NCBI GenBank assembly: GCA_025201705.1
Contig: MU616687.1
Coordinates: 1 to 55,892, forward strand
Direction: 5' to 3'
Length of the DNA: 55,892 bases
DNA from: Dissophora ornata
Lineage: Eukaryota; Mortierellomycota; Mortierellomycetes; Mortierellales; Mortierellaceae
The position numbers and the translations under genes are program-made. Numbering within the stretch: the stretch's first letter is position 1; each line of letters begins with the position of its first letter. Shown in pieces: positions 34,223 through 46,895 of this stretch. The notes under the pieces were generated by a model. The model saw nothing but the letters and a program-made list of their open reading frames with translations. It ran no database searches and had not been told where the DNA came from.

Positions 34223-36056
34223 ATGACGGCCACTCTTCCCTTGGGTAAGGATGCGCATTCCTCAGCAGCCACCGTTGCACGCGACTACTTCCCTTCCTCT
34301 TCCTCGTCCTCTTCATTCTCTCGTTCTTTCAGGCTACAATGAACCACGCACTAAACCACTCCCTCCATCATCGCTGTCATCTGTAGAGATTGCGTCCTCT
34401 CTCCGACTTGTTCTCGTAGGTGACACCGGCGTGGGCAAGTCCACGTCGCGCTCGCTGTTTCTAAGCACTGTCCCTGGACAGGTCCAAAAATCGTCTCTGG
34501 GCCAGGACCACGACCAGTCACCATCCGCCCCAGACATCGCCGCACTCTCTCTTCAGGACGGCAACAACGGCGAGGCCGAGCAACAAGACGCCAACGATCA
34601 GCAGGGACCCGGGGCTGCTGTCAATGGACAAGAACAGAGCAACGAGTTCCTCGCCAAGGATGCTGTCAGCACTCTTGAGATCCCAACATGGCTACTAGTA
34701 TCTGCCAAGGGCAAGAGCGCTGACAGCCAGGTCGCTGATGGCATCGTTCCTGCAGAGAACATTGTCGTGCACGATTTTGTTGGCTATGGCCAATCTCTGG
34801 ATGCGTGTCAGACTATCGATAGAGTCGACAACTTTTTGACAGAGCAATATGTCGCCACCCGCAACCTTTTTGGCGCATCCGTCACTCCTCTCTCCACGAC
34901 AACCCGTGCTGGGCCACCCTCGGCCGAGCAGCAGCAACCACAGCCATTCCTGGAGCAACTCCTGGTCGACTCTCCTATGGCGCATTCTTTGCCAGATGCC
35001 TGTCTTTACTTTGTGCTCTATGATCTCAAACCTGTCGACATTGTCTTTATGAAGCGCATCATGCATAAAGTCAACCTGATCCCTATTCTCGCCAAAGCAG
35101 ACACGCTCTCCATCAATCAGCTTTGGAAGGCCAAGTCCAGGATTTTGAAGCAGCTTGAAGACAACGAGATCGAGTTCTTCCGGTTCGGTTTCACCTCTGC
35201 AGAGCTGAAAGAAATGGCGGCCGAAAAGATGGATGGCGGCCCACCCTTCGCTCTCTCGACTGCAGAGCTGGAGATTCAGAGGGCTGGGCCACCTCCAGCG
35301 AGCCTGACGCACCTGGCTGTAGCGATTAATGAAGGCGGATTTGCAGAGTCGCATTCAGACCTGAGACTTCTCCAGACCCTGTTGCTTGGCTCCAAGAATT
35401 TTTTGCTACACCAAGCTGCAGTGAGGAAGTTTATGAACCGTTGGAGGACCGACTTGGGCTTGCCCTTGGAAGTAACACCCTCACCATCTTCCCCAGAGGA
35501 GCAAGACCCGTCGCAGCAACAGGAGCAACATCAGCAGGAGGGCGGCGAAGAAGCGGAGCAGAATGGCAACGAGCATGCTCCCGAGTCGAACGGGGATCAG
35601 GTGCAGGGAACAGCACAGGAGCAAGGACAGGAGTACCACCAGGAACAAGAGCAACAAGAGCAACAGCAGCAACAGGCGCCTTTACAGCAGCCCAATCCAA
35701 TTCAACAGCAGTATTACCATCAGCAACCTGCACAGCAACAACAGTTGCCCCCAGCATTGCAGCAGCAGGCATACCAGCCCTCGTCATCTTACACGGCCTT
35801 TGCGTCCCGGTCGCAGACGAACCTCCTGAAGGGATCCACGGCTGCAGGGTTGCCACAGGACGATGAGGTGGCGCAGGTGTTCAAGCTTAGCCGAGCGCAG
35901 AGTGTGATCCGCTCGGCGTCGCCCAAGATCTATAGCCAGGGGAACGTCATCCCTGCGGTGCCCCCACTGAACAACTCGAGCTCACCCACGTCGCCAAGCA
36001 CAACACCGCCACTGGCAACGACGTTTGGCGTGATCCTCAGCGCGAGCTCGGAATAG
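34223..36056 (+). CDS. Divergent septin-like P-loop GTPase with Gln-rich tail
   Basis: Two exons (34223-34244, 34333-36056; 88-nt intron) give 581 aa. GTPase motifs are in order: G1 GDTGVGKS (37-44), G3 DFVGYGQS (155-162; canonical septins have DTPGxGD), and G4 AKAD (261-264) after VNLIPIL, as in septins. The G1-G3 gap of about 110 residues carries a hydrophilic insert (GQDHDQSPSAPD, then Gln/Asn-rich). From about residue 440 the protein is Gln/Glu-rich with polyQ runs and no predicted septin coiled coil. I infer a septin-related GTPase, perhaps a lineage-specific class. Core septin residues outside the G motifs are weak, so a more distant TRAFAC GTPase is possible. The next in-frame ATG, at 34251, lies within the intron and is not the start. 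Confidence 0.7.
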
Positions 36057-36482
36057 AGAGATGCCTTGGCGCGTAGCAGCTATTTTTTATTGTCATGTTA
36101 TTGCCATAGAAGAGAAGGGACGAGTGGATAAGGGGTAGAAGTAGACAGTGTTGCTGTATTACATCCGATAAATGTCAGTGATTGCCGAGGCAGTGCTCGT
36201 TTTGTGTGTTTTGGAGATGGCGGACACGCAGTGACCTTTAATTGCACGCCGCTGAAAGCGACGACCGATGGATTGTGCCAATGCGTGTGCAGAGTGGACC
36301 TTAAATGTTCTTCCACCTTTTTGCTTGGCCTGTTCTTGACCTTTCTCTTTCCTTTCTTTCCCTCCCTCTGCTCATCCCTCCTCATTGCCATCCATCGCTT
36401 GCCATCATCACACAAGCGCCTGTGCCACCAACGACATTGCACCAAATAGCCATAGCTCTACACTCATATCCAAAGGAACGCC
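36057..36482. other. Spacer upstream of TMEM33 gene
   Basis: A 426-bp region with CT-rich sequence (36330-36400) before the next start codon, consistent with a promoter. No gene is seen. Confidence 0.55.
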
Positions 36483-38442
36483 ATGCCCGCTGCTCCCTCA
36501 ACTCTTGGCGACCGTCTGCAGGCCCTGGTCAAGGTAATACTCATCGTACCCTTGGCACAAATCACCCCGGGACCGCCGCTCTTCTCGTTTCTCTGTCTCC
36601 ATCAAGGGCAGAGGAGGAGCTGCGGACACATATTGCAACGCCTTGTCTGCCTGCCTGTGACAGCCCCCCCACTAGCCACTCTGGGAAGCGCTTGAGAGCA
36701 ACTGTTTGGAGCAAAAAAAGGGCGCGAGGAATACGCGTGCCCTATTGATCAGCTCCATGGAATGCAATCGAAATCCACAGCGACCAGAGAGCATTAGATG
36801 AAGGAGACACATCCCGATCATTGTTCCCCCTTCCCCTCCCCCTTCTTCCGTTAACTTTAGTCTCACATCTGTTAACTGTGCGTTCTTTCTCATGTTAGGG
36901 CCCTCAATTCATCTGGTGGGTGGGTCATGTCACGATGCTAGTCTGCACGGCAATGTACCTCCCATACTGGGCCACGTTCAACTACAAGGCTGGAGCGCAT
37001 TGGTACACGCGCGCCTTCTTTGGTGCATTGGTCAGCTACACTGTCGTCGTCTACAAGTCGTTCCCTGTAAGTAAAACTTTTATTGTGTTCACTGTTTTTG
37101 TGATTGAAGATACGGGGAGAAAACACCCTAAAAAAAAAAAAAAAAGGATGCGCTTTGCTCGTGATTCCAAGCTTTCTTGGCAACGGATATTCGATTGGAG
37201 TGAACGGATCACGAAAGAAGAGCCTAGGCAGAAAAAAAAAAGGGAAATAGGATGGATGCCCATTATTTTGTTCGCACCGCTCAGTCATCGACTCGTAACA
37301 AAGCGTAACGTGGCGTGGGCGCATGCGTGGGCGTTGCTACACAGGTTTGGGCCAAAAGAACCGAGCCGTGCTCAGCGCTGGATAAACGTGGAGGCACGCA
37401 ACCGCAAAAGATTTTTTGCGTTTTATCAGGCTTGGCTTCTTGGCAAACAAAAAAAAAGAACTTTGTGCTTATACCTCACCACGCCTTACCACAGGCGCTC
37501 GTGGGATGTGGAGTGTACTTCACCGCACCGCACGACGCCGCGCTCCACGCCCGTTACTGATCCTCCGTGTGCGACTTGCCTGACGTTTCCTTTTGACTGT
37601 CATCTAGAGTGTCCAATTCACGGCACAGTTTGCGCAGTCTCTCTTCAGCGAGGAGAATGTCCAGTACCTGCTGATGGCCATCTTTTGGTGGAGATCGACC
37701 CCTATGCTCGGTAAGTGGATCCCGAGACAGGAGCGCGATCCATGCTTACTTTGAAACAGGACATGGGGCAAAATAATATCAGCGACTTCGATGAGGGAAC
37801 TAACAGGACCTCCAATTGACGTTTTTTTACCGGTGGCTCTTGAATTATAGCGCCCCTGATCCCGTATGCGATCTTTGCGTTCTTCAACTCGCTCAACTAC
37901 ACAAGGACAAACATCCTCCCTGCATTTTTCCCTGCACCCCCTGCTGGCACGACTGATGCCACCCATGCTCAGGTCGCATTGATCTCGCGCAAGATCCAGG
38001 TCTGGACTGAGAAGAATCATGGGGCTGCAATGGCTTTTGTTGCTTACATCGAGGTCATTGGGGTTATGGGTTCCTTGATCTTTGGTGCTATAACGTAAGT
38101 TTCTCTGTTTTTGTGCGACTCTGTTAACTGGGGTTGAAGCACATGGTGTTAACCAACAACACTTTTGATATTTGTGTGGGGGGTGGTATTTTTTTTTTTT
38201 TCCAGTCGTCGTTCCTGTCGCCCATTGTGTACGCCAACTTTTTGCGCTTCCGTTACTTCTTCTCGCTGCATACGCGCGCTGCATTCGCATTGATCCGTGC
38301 TCGTCTCGACAACTTGATTGTGCCCCAAGGCGGCAACCCTAAGATCCCTCCAGTTGTCGCCCAAGTCTACACCACGCTCCGAGGAGCCATTACCCGTTTC
38401 GGCCAGGCTGCTGTTCAACAGCCCGCACATGCGTCAAATTAA
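36483..38442 (+). CDS. POM33: TMEM33/Pom33-family ER and nuclear-pore membrane protein
   Basis: Five exons: 36483-36533, 36899-37066, 37608-37710, 37851-38094 and about 38206-38442, giving roughly 267 aa. Family proteins span the ER/nuclear envelope four times and aid nuclear-pore placement and ER shaping. Seen: FIWWVGHVTMLVCTAMYLPY, YTRAFFGALVSYTVVVYKSF, SEENVQYLLMAIFWW, PYAIFAFFNSLNYTR, and the conserved LSPIVYANFLRFRYFFS near the end. Exons 1-4 join in phase. The last junction does not: the only good donor (AAC/GTAAGT) leaves phase 2, while the obvious acceptor (TTTCCAG/TCGTCG) needs phase 0 for the conserved C-terminus. An undetected small exon, a non-canonical donor or a sequence error are possible. 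Intron 2 is long (541 nt). Confidence 0.85.
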
Positions 38443-38929
38443 TCGACGGGGGAAGGGAGGACACTCTGAGTGACCGGTGAAAGGAGCAAACATGGGTAGA
38501 GAGAGGTCTTTGTTGGTGAGAGGCCCTGTTAGACGACATTTTTCAAAGATTTTGTTGATTTTGTGGGCAGAAAAAGCTGCAACAATGAATAAAAAATAAA
38601 AATGCACACATATTCAAAAAAAAAATGTTTGTTTGTTCGATCGTGTCCAGCGTTCATGTGTGCCAAGCTTAGGAGGATGAAAGACGCTGGTCAGCGGTCT
38701 CTATAACCGGACAACAGTTAATACAATATAGTAAAGAGGGACAAAGACGTAGCGCACCTTGTTGGTTTATTTCTTCACCACAAGGAAAGCTCCTATATCC
38801 TTTATATCTGCACGAGTTCTACCCAAGAACTCAAATCGGCACCCTCTCTCTATCACACACACACACACTCCCTTCTTACTTTCTTTTTTTTCTTCAGGAT
38901 CCAAAAAGACATTCCCCCCCTCCCCTCAA
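38443..38929. other. Spacer upstream of unknown gene
   Basis: About 490 bp. An AATAAAAAATAAAAA stretch near 38587-38601 probably serves polyadenylation of the TMEM33 gene. A (CA)6 run and CT-rich sequence precede the next start. The frame of the next gene is open upstream of its ATG but looks like leader. Confidence 0.5.
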
Positions 38930-39154
38930 ATGAAAGGAAGAATATTGGGAGGAAAGGCAAACTACGGCCAAGGGTCGCCAAGGATGGAGACGGGCTTATA
39001 TATGGAGCAGCCAGCCCGTCTACGGAAAGGTCCGCCGTCTCTGAAGCGCGACGGAGATGCGGAGGAAACGCAGCGGAGATCTGTGAAGCGGAGGTTGGCC
39101 GGTAACAACAACGGACCCAAGGAGAAAGAGAATGACGTTTGGCGTCGCAGTAAG

Positions 39155-39185
<31 letters not shown>

Positions 39186-39200
39186 GGAAAAAAAAAAAAA

Positions 39201-39234
<34 letters not shown>

Positions 39235-42213
39235 GCGTGTTTTCAAATAACCATTTCGCTGTTTTATTTTATTTGCTGTTGTTGTTGTTCTGAACGCGTA
39301 GTAATTGGGGCAGGCAAGCGGCTCGCACGCGTCATCAAGAAACACGATGATTTACCATTCCCCTCGCCTCTTCGTATCAGCTTCCCTATCCCTGCTACAG
39401 CGTACACTCCACACAATAGTAATAACGCGACGGAAATCGATATTATTGCAGATAGCCCTGAAAGAGATGTCGATGTTGGCGCGGGTGTAGGCTTCGCAGG
39501 CACTTTGCCGCCTTCCGGGGTATCGCCCGCTGATCAGAGAACAGGACTTCCGCATCGTCATCAATATCATCACCACCACCGACAGCAACAACATCAGCAA
39601 CATCAGTCGTACGTGCAATCGCGTCGCATTGTTCATTTCCAATCCATTCAGTCGATCTTGGAGGAGAATACCAAAGTTCAACCACAGGACGATCACGTTG
39701 AACATGGACAAAGACCCAGTGGTAGTGACCGCAACAATAACAGCAACCTCACACATGACCGCGACACCCGCTACCAAACTGCTGAACAACGCCGATACCT
39801 GCCTGATGAGGACGACTACGACCACAATGCGCCGCCTGCTGGTAGTGCCAATATCCACCAACAGCCACTGAGGGATAACAATAACGGCAGCAGCAGTAAT
39901 GAGGACGGCGGTGAAGGTGAGGACAGCGAGGGTGAAGTAGAAACCACCCGAAACTGGTCGGACCTATATATTTCTCTCCACAGCGCCTACAAAGACTGTC
40001 TCGCTGCTCTACACCACAAGCTCTGTCAAGATCTACACCAATCGCTACTGGAGCACCGCCACGCCATGCGAATGCTTCAGGCACAAGTCAATCGCGCGAC
40101 CGCGGATCTACAGCCACTGCTCGCAGACGTGGTTTATAATCTGATCACACCCGGGATGGTGTGGGATATGGAGCGACAACGAAGGTGTTGTCGCGGCGTG
40201 GGAAGTGCTGTGAGAAAGGAATTGAGAGGTGCGCTTCTGACGCTTTGCTCGAAAGAGGACGAGTTTCAAGGAATCAAAGCTTCGGATCTGAGGGAAGGTC
40301 CTGTTTATGAGGACGAAAACAGAACAGGAGGACGAGGTGGAGGAGAAGGAGGGTGGAGGGGGAGGATAGAGATTGAGAGTGGAAGCGATAGCGATGAGGA
40401 GCCAGATGAAGAATGGACGATGTTTGGATGGGGTGCATCTCAGCGACCGTTTCCTAACTGGCGAGAGGTTTCTTTGGCAAAGGCAGGGCTTCAGACACAA
40501 GAACAGGAGCAAAGACAAGAGCAAGAAGAGGCTGGGTTTGGAAAGAGTGAATCGGAGATACAGCAGGCAGGCTGTGACAACAACGATAACACCAGCAATG
40601 GCAACGAAGGCGACATAGTTTTTGATAGTGCCAATTTCCAGCAACACCATGATCACTCCAGGTTCCGCGAGTTTATCGAAACTTCTCGCTCTCACGATGA
40701 GAACGGTGGTCATCCGAGTCCACCCTCGCCACGGCATGCGGATACAACGTGCCCTGGAGATGGCTTTACATCCGTTTCTGAGCCGGTTGAGCCCCCCACA
40801 GCACCTTCGACCTTCCAGCCTCAGACTCCCCAAGACGCAAACACAAGCACGAATGCGAATGCGAATGTGCCGAGAGAAGGAACGCGCTGTTGTGCGCACA
40901 GGTGTGTCAGAGTAACGGGCTACGCATCTGCGAGTCTGCAGCCGCTTCCCGCACCAACAGCGTCTTCTTCTATCCAAGCTTCCACTAACAATACAACAGC
41001 ACCGACAACAACAACAACAACAGCAACGCTAACAGCAAATACGGGAATGCCTCGTCGTACGGTAATAGAGAGCGTCACCAACTTTTTCCAAGGCGGAACC
41101 CACTACCACCAACCTTCAATTCACTGCTGCCGCCAACGTCGCAGGATCCGTCAAGCAGCTCAACAGCATGACCGTGGCCACACGACTGATGATGATAGCG
41201 ACAGTCATGACGATAGCCACAGTGATAAAGACAATGACCACGATATAGACGATTCACAAGAGCCGCACTCAGCGCTAGATCATCAGCGTCCTCCTGAAGA
41301 TCCATGTTCTTCGCACGGATCACCTATTCATTCCGCGGACATAGCCACAGCCACAGCCACAGCCACAGGATCTAATGCTCCTCTCCTGAACGGACAGCCT
41401 TCCTCATCCTCCACCCTAGTCAACAGGTCTAGTACCCACCATCCTTTTTCCTCTTCTCTCTCCTCCTCACCCCCCTCTCCGTCTTCCCCGTGTTCTCTTC
41501 CTATCCTTACTCCCTCCAATAATATCACAACTTCACCCACAGCGTCACCATGGTCCGAGATCATAACCACCAATACCGGCAGCAGTGAATTCTCTTCTGG
41601 AGAACAACGGTCCCCGCCAAACCCTCAGTTTGCGCCCGGCGATATTGATTCGAGTGATATTGACCTCGAGTACTGGCCGATTGTATTTCGAGAACAACTG
41701 CATCAGCATAAGATACAGAGTCTAGACCTTGAAGAAGATGATGAAGAAGACGATACGAACACCAATGGTAGTAGCCGCGAGGAAAGACACGCATGGATCC
41801 GCGAGTCCCACACAAAAGAGACGGCATTGATCCTTGAGGGTCAACGTGAACAGGCGAAGGAGGTTCGAAGGACGAGAATCGATCTCAGAACCTGCTTGCC
41901 CAACAATGTTATACGAAATCGTCAGCAGACTACTATCTCTGCTCCTGTTCCTGCTCCTGCTGCCGTAGTTCCTGACGGTGGAGTTTATCCTTGGATACCT
42001 GTTATGAAGAGTTCAAGCCATCAGCTCCACAGGGACCCTGGTGGCGTCAGTTGCGCACGGGTTCATGGCCGTGATTACGGCTATAATTGTGGTCGAGGTC
42101 GAGGCCGAGGTCGCATCAATCGCAGCGGTGGTCTCGGAAAACTGCAGCGGCTCCAACACAGAACAACTATGCTGTCGACCTTCCGGACGAAGTTCTGGAG
42201 TAACGTCAAGTAG
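38930..42213 (+). CDS. Large low-complexity protein of unknown function
   Basis: Two exons (38930-39149, 39302-42213, phase 1) give 1043 aa. The N-terminus is basic (PSLKRDGDAEETQRRSVKRR). The best-ordered part is a helical block around NWSDLYISLHSAYKDCLAAL and LHQSLLEHRHAMRMLQAQVN. It runs into LLADVVYNLITPGMVWDMER, and RGALLTLCSKEDEF follows. The rest is Gln/His/Ser/Thr/Asp-rich, including polyThr, DDDSDSHDDSHSDKDNDHD, and a Gly-Arg run near the end (NCGRGRGRGRINR). No known domain is recognised. Nuclear location is plausible from the basic and GR-rich parts but is inference. The single intron contains a 70-nt A-rich tract. Confidence 0.7.
39162..39233. repeat. Long A-tract inside an intron
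   Basis: About 72 nt of A with only GG and T interruptions, starting 12 nt into the intron of the unknown 1043-aa gene and directly preceded by a T-run, so the region can fold back on itself. Length in the assembly may be unreliable. Confidence 0.9.
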
Positions 42214-42523
42214 GATATGAGAGACCAAAAAAAGGTTGCGGGAGGGGGGGGGGAAGCATTTGCACATATTTCGGAACATAATAAAAGAGAGGAAAAAAAC
42301 GAATCGTAAAAGGGAGCGACGCGTTGCTACTCGCGCTTCTCACCGTTGACTGATCGTTGCCAGATGCAATAGTAGCATCGTGGCTGATAAAGAAGATGAC
42401 GCGTAAAAGCCAAGATTCTTGATGAAGATACAGGATATGCATTTATTATGGTTCTTTTCATTATTTTTGGTATCTAATGCAGTCATTGGAATGATGCGGT
42501 TCTTACTTGCTCTAGTCGGTTGC
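42214..42523. other. Convergent 3' region
   Basis: Short region between the convergent 1043-aa and importin genes. It has a G-run (42240-42253) and AATAAAAGAG (about 42280), a likely plus-strand polyadenylation signal. No gene. Confidence 0.6.
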
Positions 42524-45500
42524 TTAAGCTTCACCAGCAGCCGCCTCAGCAGCCGCAGCAGCATTGGCCTCAGCGACTTGAATCAAGTGCATGATAAACT
42601 CCTGCTGCTCGGAGGTCGTGGCCTTTGTGAGCTCGTTGTACGATGCCGGGTTGTGCTGCTGGAGACCCGTAAAGACCTCCCGGAAGACAACATAGGGATC
42701 CAGGTCATCGAGGGGTGACTCGAAATAGATCTCCTCCTCCAAGTCCTCAATATCCTCATCGTCTTCATCCTCCTCCTCTTCATCCTCCTCGCCAGCGTCA
42801 GCCTTGGCGGCGCGGGTCTTGGCAGCCTGTTGGGCCAAGAACTCGAGGTACTCGTGGCCCTCGTCGTAGACGTCCTCCTCGTCATCAACCCACTCTTCCT
42901 CGACATCGTCCTCATCCGCAGCAAGGGCCGCCTCAAGAGCGCTTTGCCCCTCTTCGTCATCGTCATCCGAGTCATCATCATCCGAGTCATCATCCGAGTC
43001 ATCCGAACCAATATTGTACATCTTCTCCATCTCCTTACGCTCTAAGAATACACAGCATATGAGGCAGTTGTTATTACATGTGCATCCAAAAACTTGGATC
43101 GCAGAACATAGACATTATCAAGAAACTTACTGGCTTGGGCATCAGGAAGACCCTCAAAGTTGCGCAAGAGGCCGTTCAGCACCAGAGGCCATCCGCTCTG
43201 GAGCGTGGAAGGCAGTTGGTCAACAGGAACCTGGAGGATTGCACAGAGGGCGAAGATCGAGAGCTTCTTGTCGTGAACACGCGAGAACTTGTCCAAGTTC
43301 GAGAACCAGACATCAAAGAATCGCTGGGTCCAGCCATTCTCTTCCAGCAGACGCAAAGTCACAGCAGCGTTGTAGTACAGAGCATTCATGACAACCTCGG
43401 TGGCCTGGACACGGAACTCGACGGTCTGGATGCCTTCCTCAGGAGCGAGGTAGTGGAAAACCAAGTTCAAGATAGGCGCAATGTACTTATCAACATGGCC
43501 ACGGCAGTTCAACATAAAGGACTCGGACAACTTGCAAGCGTAGACGCGGTCATTTTCGCCCAGACGGTCACTCTTCATGACGGTCTCAATGATATCGTAA
43601 ATCGAGTGCTGTGCCTTCTCGTTTGAGCAAAACACTTCCTTGCCGTACGAGATGTAGTTGTCGAGCGAGGGCAACATTTCTTCCATGAAATCCAGAGCCG
43701 ACTCCTTGAAGGTCTTGTAGATCAGCTCAAAGACACCCCACATGTTGGCAGAGATTGCCTTGGCGGAAAAGGTGCAACTGTCGATAATCTCGAAAACGCC
43801 GTCAAACAAGTCGATGATAGCATTCTGGAGAGTGAATGTAATGACAGGCAAGAGTGCAATCTCGAGCTGGTTCAGAACCTCAGGCGTGCTCTCCAAGCTC
43901 AAGATCAGAGTACCCATAGTCTTGAGGACACCCATGGCAGCCATGGTCTTGTCCGAAGCCTCATCAATGGCGCGGTCGGAGATCTCGTCGACGCCATCAG
44001 CACTGGGACCCATATCAGCGCAGATGCGCAAGAAGGTGTCGCGCAATTGCTCGCACAGTTGAACTGCGAAAGGGGCCAAGTCCTGAGCAAAGACCTCGAC
44101 AAAGTCATCCATGACCTCGGACAGCGTATCGACGTCGATCTGGTTAGTAATTGCGAGCAACTCCTGCATGATAAACTGGAGGTGGGGCTTCATGGCCTCG
44201 CAAACAGCTTCATGACGAATCATGGGACGAAGAGCCAAGGCCGCGGTGACTTTAACGGGGAGTTGGCTGTCGCGGAGGCTCTCCATCAAGTTGGTGAAAA
44301 CGATACCAACGTTGTTGGGGTCCTCAAAGTCCAAGTCGCTGAAATGGTTGACCATCTCGCAAGCGCGAGCGCGAAGGAATGGATACTGGCTCTTGAACTC
44401 AGGGAAGACGTGGCTCACAAAGAAAAGCTCCATGTTGTTGGCCAGCGACTTCTTGCGAAGGATCAAGGGCGCCAAGGCTCCAATCATGACCAATGCACCA
44501 TCCTTCTCTCTAGGGCTCTTAGCCTCTGCCGGGGACTCGTTGTACTTTTGAAGGACGTTGTTGGCAAGCGCGAGGACCTGCATGAACGCATTCTGTCTGT
44601 AGCGAGCCATGACGGTCATAAAGTTGGTTGCAGCTGTTGATGGGCTGCTAAAGTCCTCAAGAACATCTATCGGTGCATAGGAAGTCTGGTCAGGGACAAG
44701 AGCGATGGATGCTTGGCCGACTGCTGGTGCCTGGCAAGTACGTATAAAAGGAGTTATAGGGGTGAGGGCGCTTCCTTACCAATCTTAGCGTGGACATATT
44801 CAACGGGATCGTCGACCCAGAGGGTTTCATCGGCATCAGTGAAGCACAGTTGAGGGAACACGAAGTGTGTAATCAAAGTTTCGGAGTGAGGCTTCATCAT
44901 CGACCAGATGTGCTTGTCCTTGACACTCTCCTCGAAGAAATTGCCCATCAAGCACAAGACGCGAGGGCTGAGCCAGGCCTGCTTAGCGACCCAAAGCTCA
45001 ACTTGCTTCAGATATGCGGTCAAAATGTTGGGAGCAAAGTTGTGGACGAAACCTGTGGCAAAGGCCTTGAACTTGGAATCCGAGGTCAATGCAGTGGGGT
45101 TTCCATAGCGAGTGTAGAGACGGTTCAAGCATTGGTATGCCCACCTCTTGGCCTTCCACCAAGGATGCTTCTCCAGCTCCTCGGGATCTGTAGGGAGGCC
45201 CTCAGTTGGTACGGGTTTCTCGACCATCTGAATGAACAAGGTGCCCCAAGGGATGAGCGAGGAGCTGTCACGAAGGCGTTCCGAGAGGTCCAACTGGATG
45301 GTGTGGTGGTAGCACTTGAAGATAATCTTGAGCATCTCGGCAGCCTCAACATTGCTGGCATTGATCAGTCCGGTGCCGATTTGCTGGATGGCAGGGAAGA
45401 AAGTCGCAATAATCTCCTCAACGGGCTCCCTGTCCGAAACCTTGAATCTGCGTGACGGATAAAGTATAACGGGGAAAAGGTCAGTTTAAATAAAGCAGCT

Positions 45501-46375
45501 TGCGAGGGACTTGAAGGTTGCGTGGGAACGTACTTGTAGACGCGGGTGAGCTCCTTCAAAGCCAAGAGACCAACAAAGACAATCTTGGGATCCTGAGACT
45601 GGAGCAGAGTCTGGACCTGGCCGAGATAGCCAGGGTATTTAGAGGGGAAGTCGTTAGCGAGGATCACTCCGAGGACGGTGATCAGCTGAGCACTATGGAT
45701 GCATGGAAGGCAAGGCCGCAGCACGTTTAGTACGATTTCCTTTTTCAGTTTCACTGCAGAGGAAAGAAAGCATAATGTGCAGAATAAGCCTCACCGGACG
45801 ACAGTAGGGGTGCTGGCCAGAAGCTGAAGGATGTTTCCTTTGATGGTCTCCTTGTCGCTCTCGGAGATCTTGAGGTGGGCAGGTGTGGACTCTGTCTCGA
45901 ACCAGTAGCGCTTGATGGCGTTCTTAAAGTAGATTGAGGCTGAAATACGGTTGAGGCTATATTAATATAGTGATTTGGTCGATGGCCCATCTTCAGCGCG
46001 GCACTAGTTTACCGATTCCTTACCAGCCTGGCGCACATGAAGCTCTGATTCTTCGGATCCAATGATCTGCATGGACGAGAGAAGGGTGCCCTGGGTACCT
46101 TCAAGCTATATGCGCGGTGAGAGAAGAACGCGTCAATTGAACATGAACACGCGTTAGAGAATGTTATGTGGAGCTGCGGTGTCAGTGGGAGCGGTGAGGT
46201 TCAAGAGTGCTTCGGACAAGGTATGCTAGCAGGCGGTAAGACACGACGAAGGTAAAGTCCACGGCTGCGGTGTTTATGTGTATACCTGCTTGAGCTGCAG
46301 CTCGGCCTGGATGCGGACATTGGTGTCCGGCTGAAATGTGGCCTGGAACAGGTTGTAAAGTGCTTGGATGTCCAT
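42524..46375 (-). CDS. NMD5: Importin-7/8-type karyopherin beta (Nmd5/Sxm1)
   Basis: Seven exons (46375-46286, 46105-46024, 45939-45795, 45692-45534, 45447-44780, 44666-43131, 43041-42524) join in phase to 1065 aa, close to importin-7 and Nmd5. These receptors carry ribosomal proteins, histones and other cargo into the nucleus with Ran-GTP. The importin-beta N-terminal domain is in exons 1-4: ALYNLFQATFQPDTNVRIQA, ELHVRQAASIYFKNAIKRYW, ILANDFPSKYPGYL. HEAT-type helical repeats fill the rest; strong family blocks include HPWWKAKRWAYQCLNRLYTR, YRQNAFMQVLALANNVLQKY and RARACEMVNHFSDLDF. The C-terminal tail is acidic (DDSDDDDSDDDDEEGQ), as in importin-7. Orthology to NMD5 versus SXM1 is not resolved. 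The gene is divergent from the D-2-hydroxyglutarate dehydrogenase gene. Confidence 0.94.
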
Positions 46376-46895
46376 GGTGTCTATCGATGCAACCTCCTCG
46401 GATGGTACAAGAAATGATGGCGACGAATGAAGGAGGCAAGGAGGGGCGACGAAGATTGGTGAAGAAGAAAGCGCCCTGAGAAAAAGGTGGCAAAAAAAGA
46501 AAAAAGAAAACACGGCCGTTGCAAGGCAGTCACCACGTGTGGAAAGAGCAATGAGCCAGCGCTGGGCTTGTCTCGACAGTGTGCGTGCCAGGCCAAAGCC
46601 AGCATCAGAGGCAGGGAGTGACTCTGCGTATCAAGCAAGCACATGCGATGCACGCACCATGCCATGCCATGCTGTGCCATGCATGCATGCGATGCCATTG
46701 GCCCCTGAGACCCTGTCCGGGTGCAAACTCTGTTTCCATTTCGCGTCACATGATAACAAATGGCTTTGGCAAAGTTGACTCAACCCAAAATAGGAGATCA
46801 AACAGTGCGGGGCACAGGCATTCCTATCTCAATCTCAATCTCTCCTTGTCTTCCCTCTTCTCTCTCTCGCTCACTCCTCCCTACCCCTCGACAGC
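46376..46895. other. Divergent promoter region
   Basis: A 520-bp region between two divergent genes. It contains short CCATG/GCATG repeats (46657-46697) and CT-rich sequence just before the plus-strand start. Shared regulation is possible but not shown. Confidence 0.55.

Noticed and set aside
37067..37607. Extra exon inside the long TMEM33 intron (near 37495)
   Set aside because: Joining exon 2 directly to the exon at 37608 gives continuous family-like sequence (YKSF then SVQFTAQF); the extra piece ends in a stop.
39505..39685. Start of the 1043-aa protein at the long ORF start (39505)
   Set aside because: That position is TTG, not ATG; an upstream exon with ATG at 38930 and a good donor joins in phase.
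42524..43062. Plus- and minus-strand Arg/Pro-rich ORFs over the importin acidic tail
   Set aside because: They are alternate-frame readings of GAT/GAC/GAG-rich codons.
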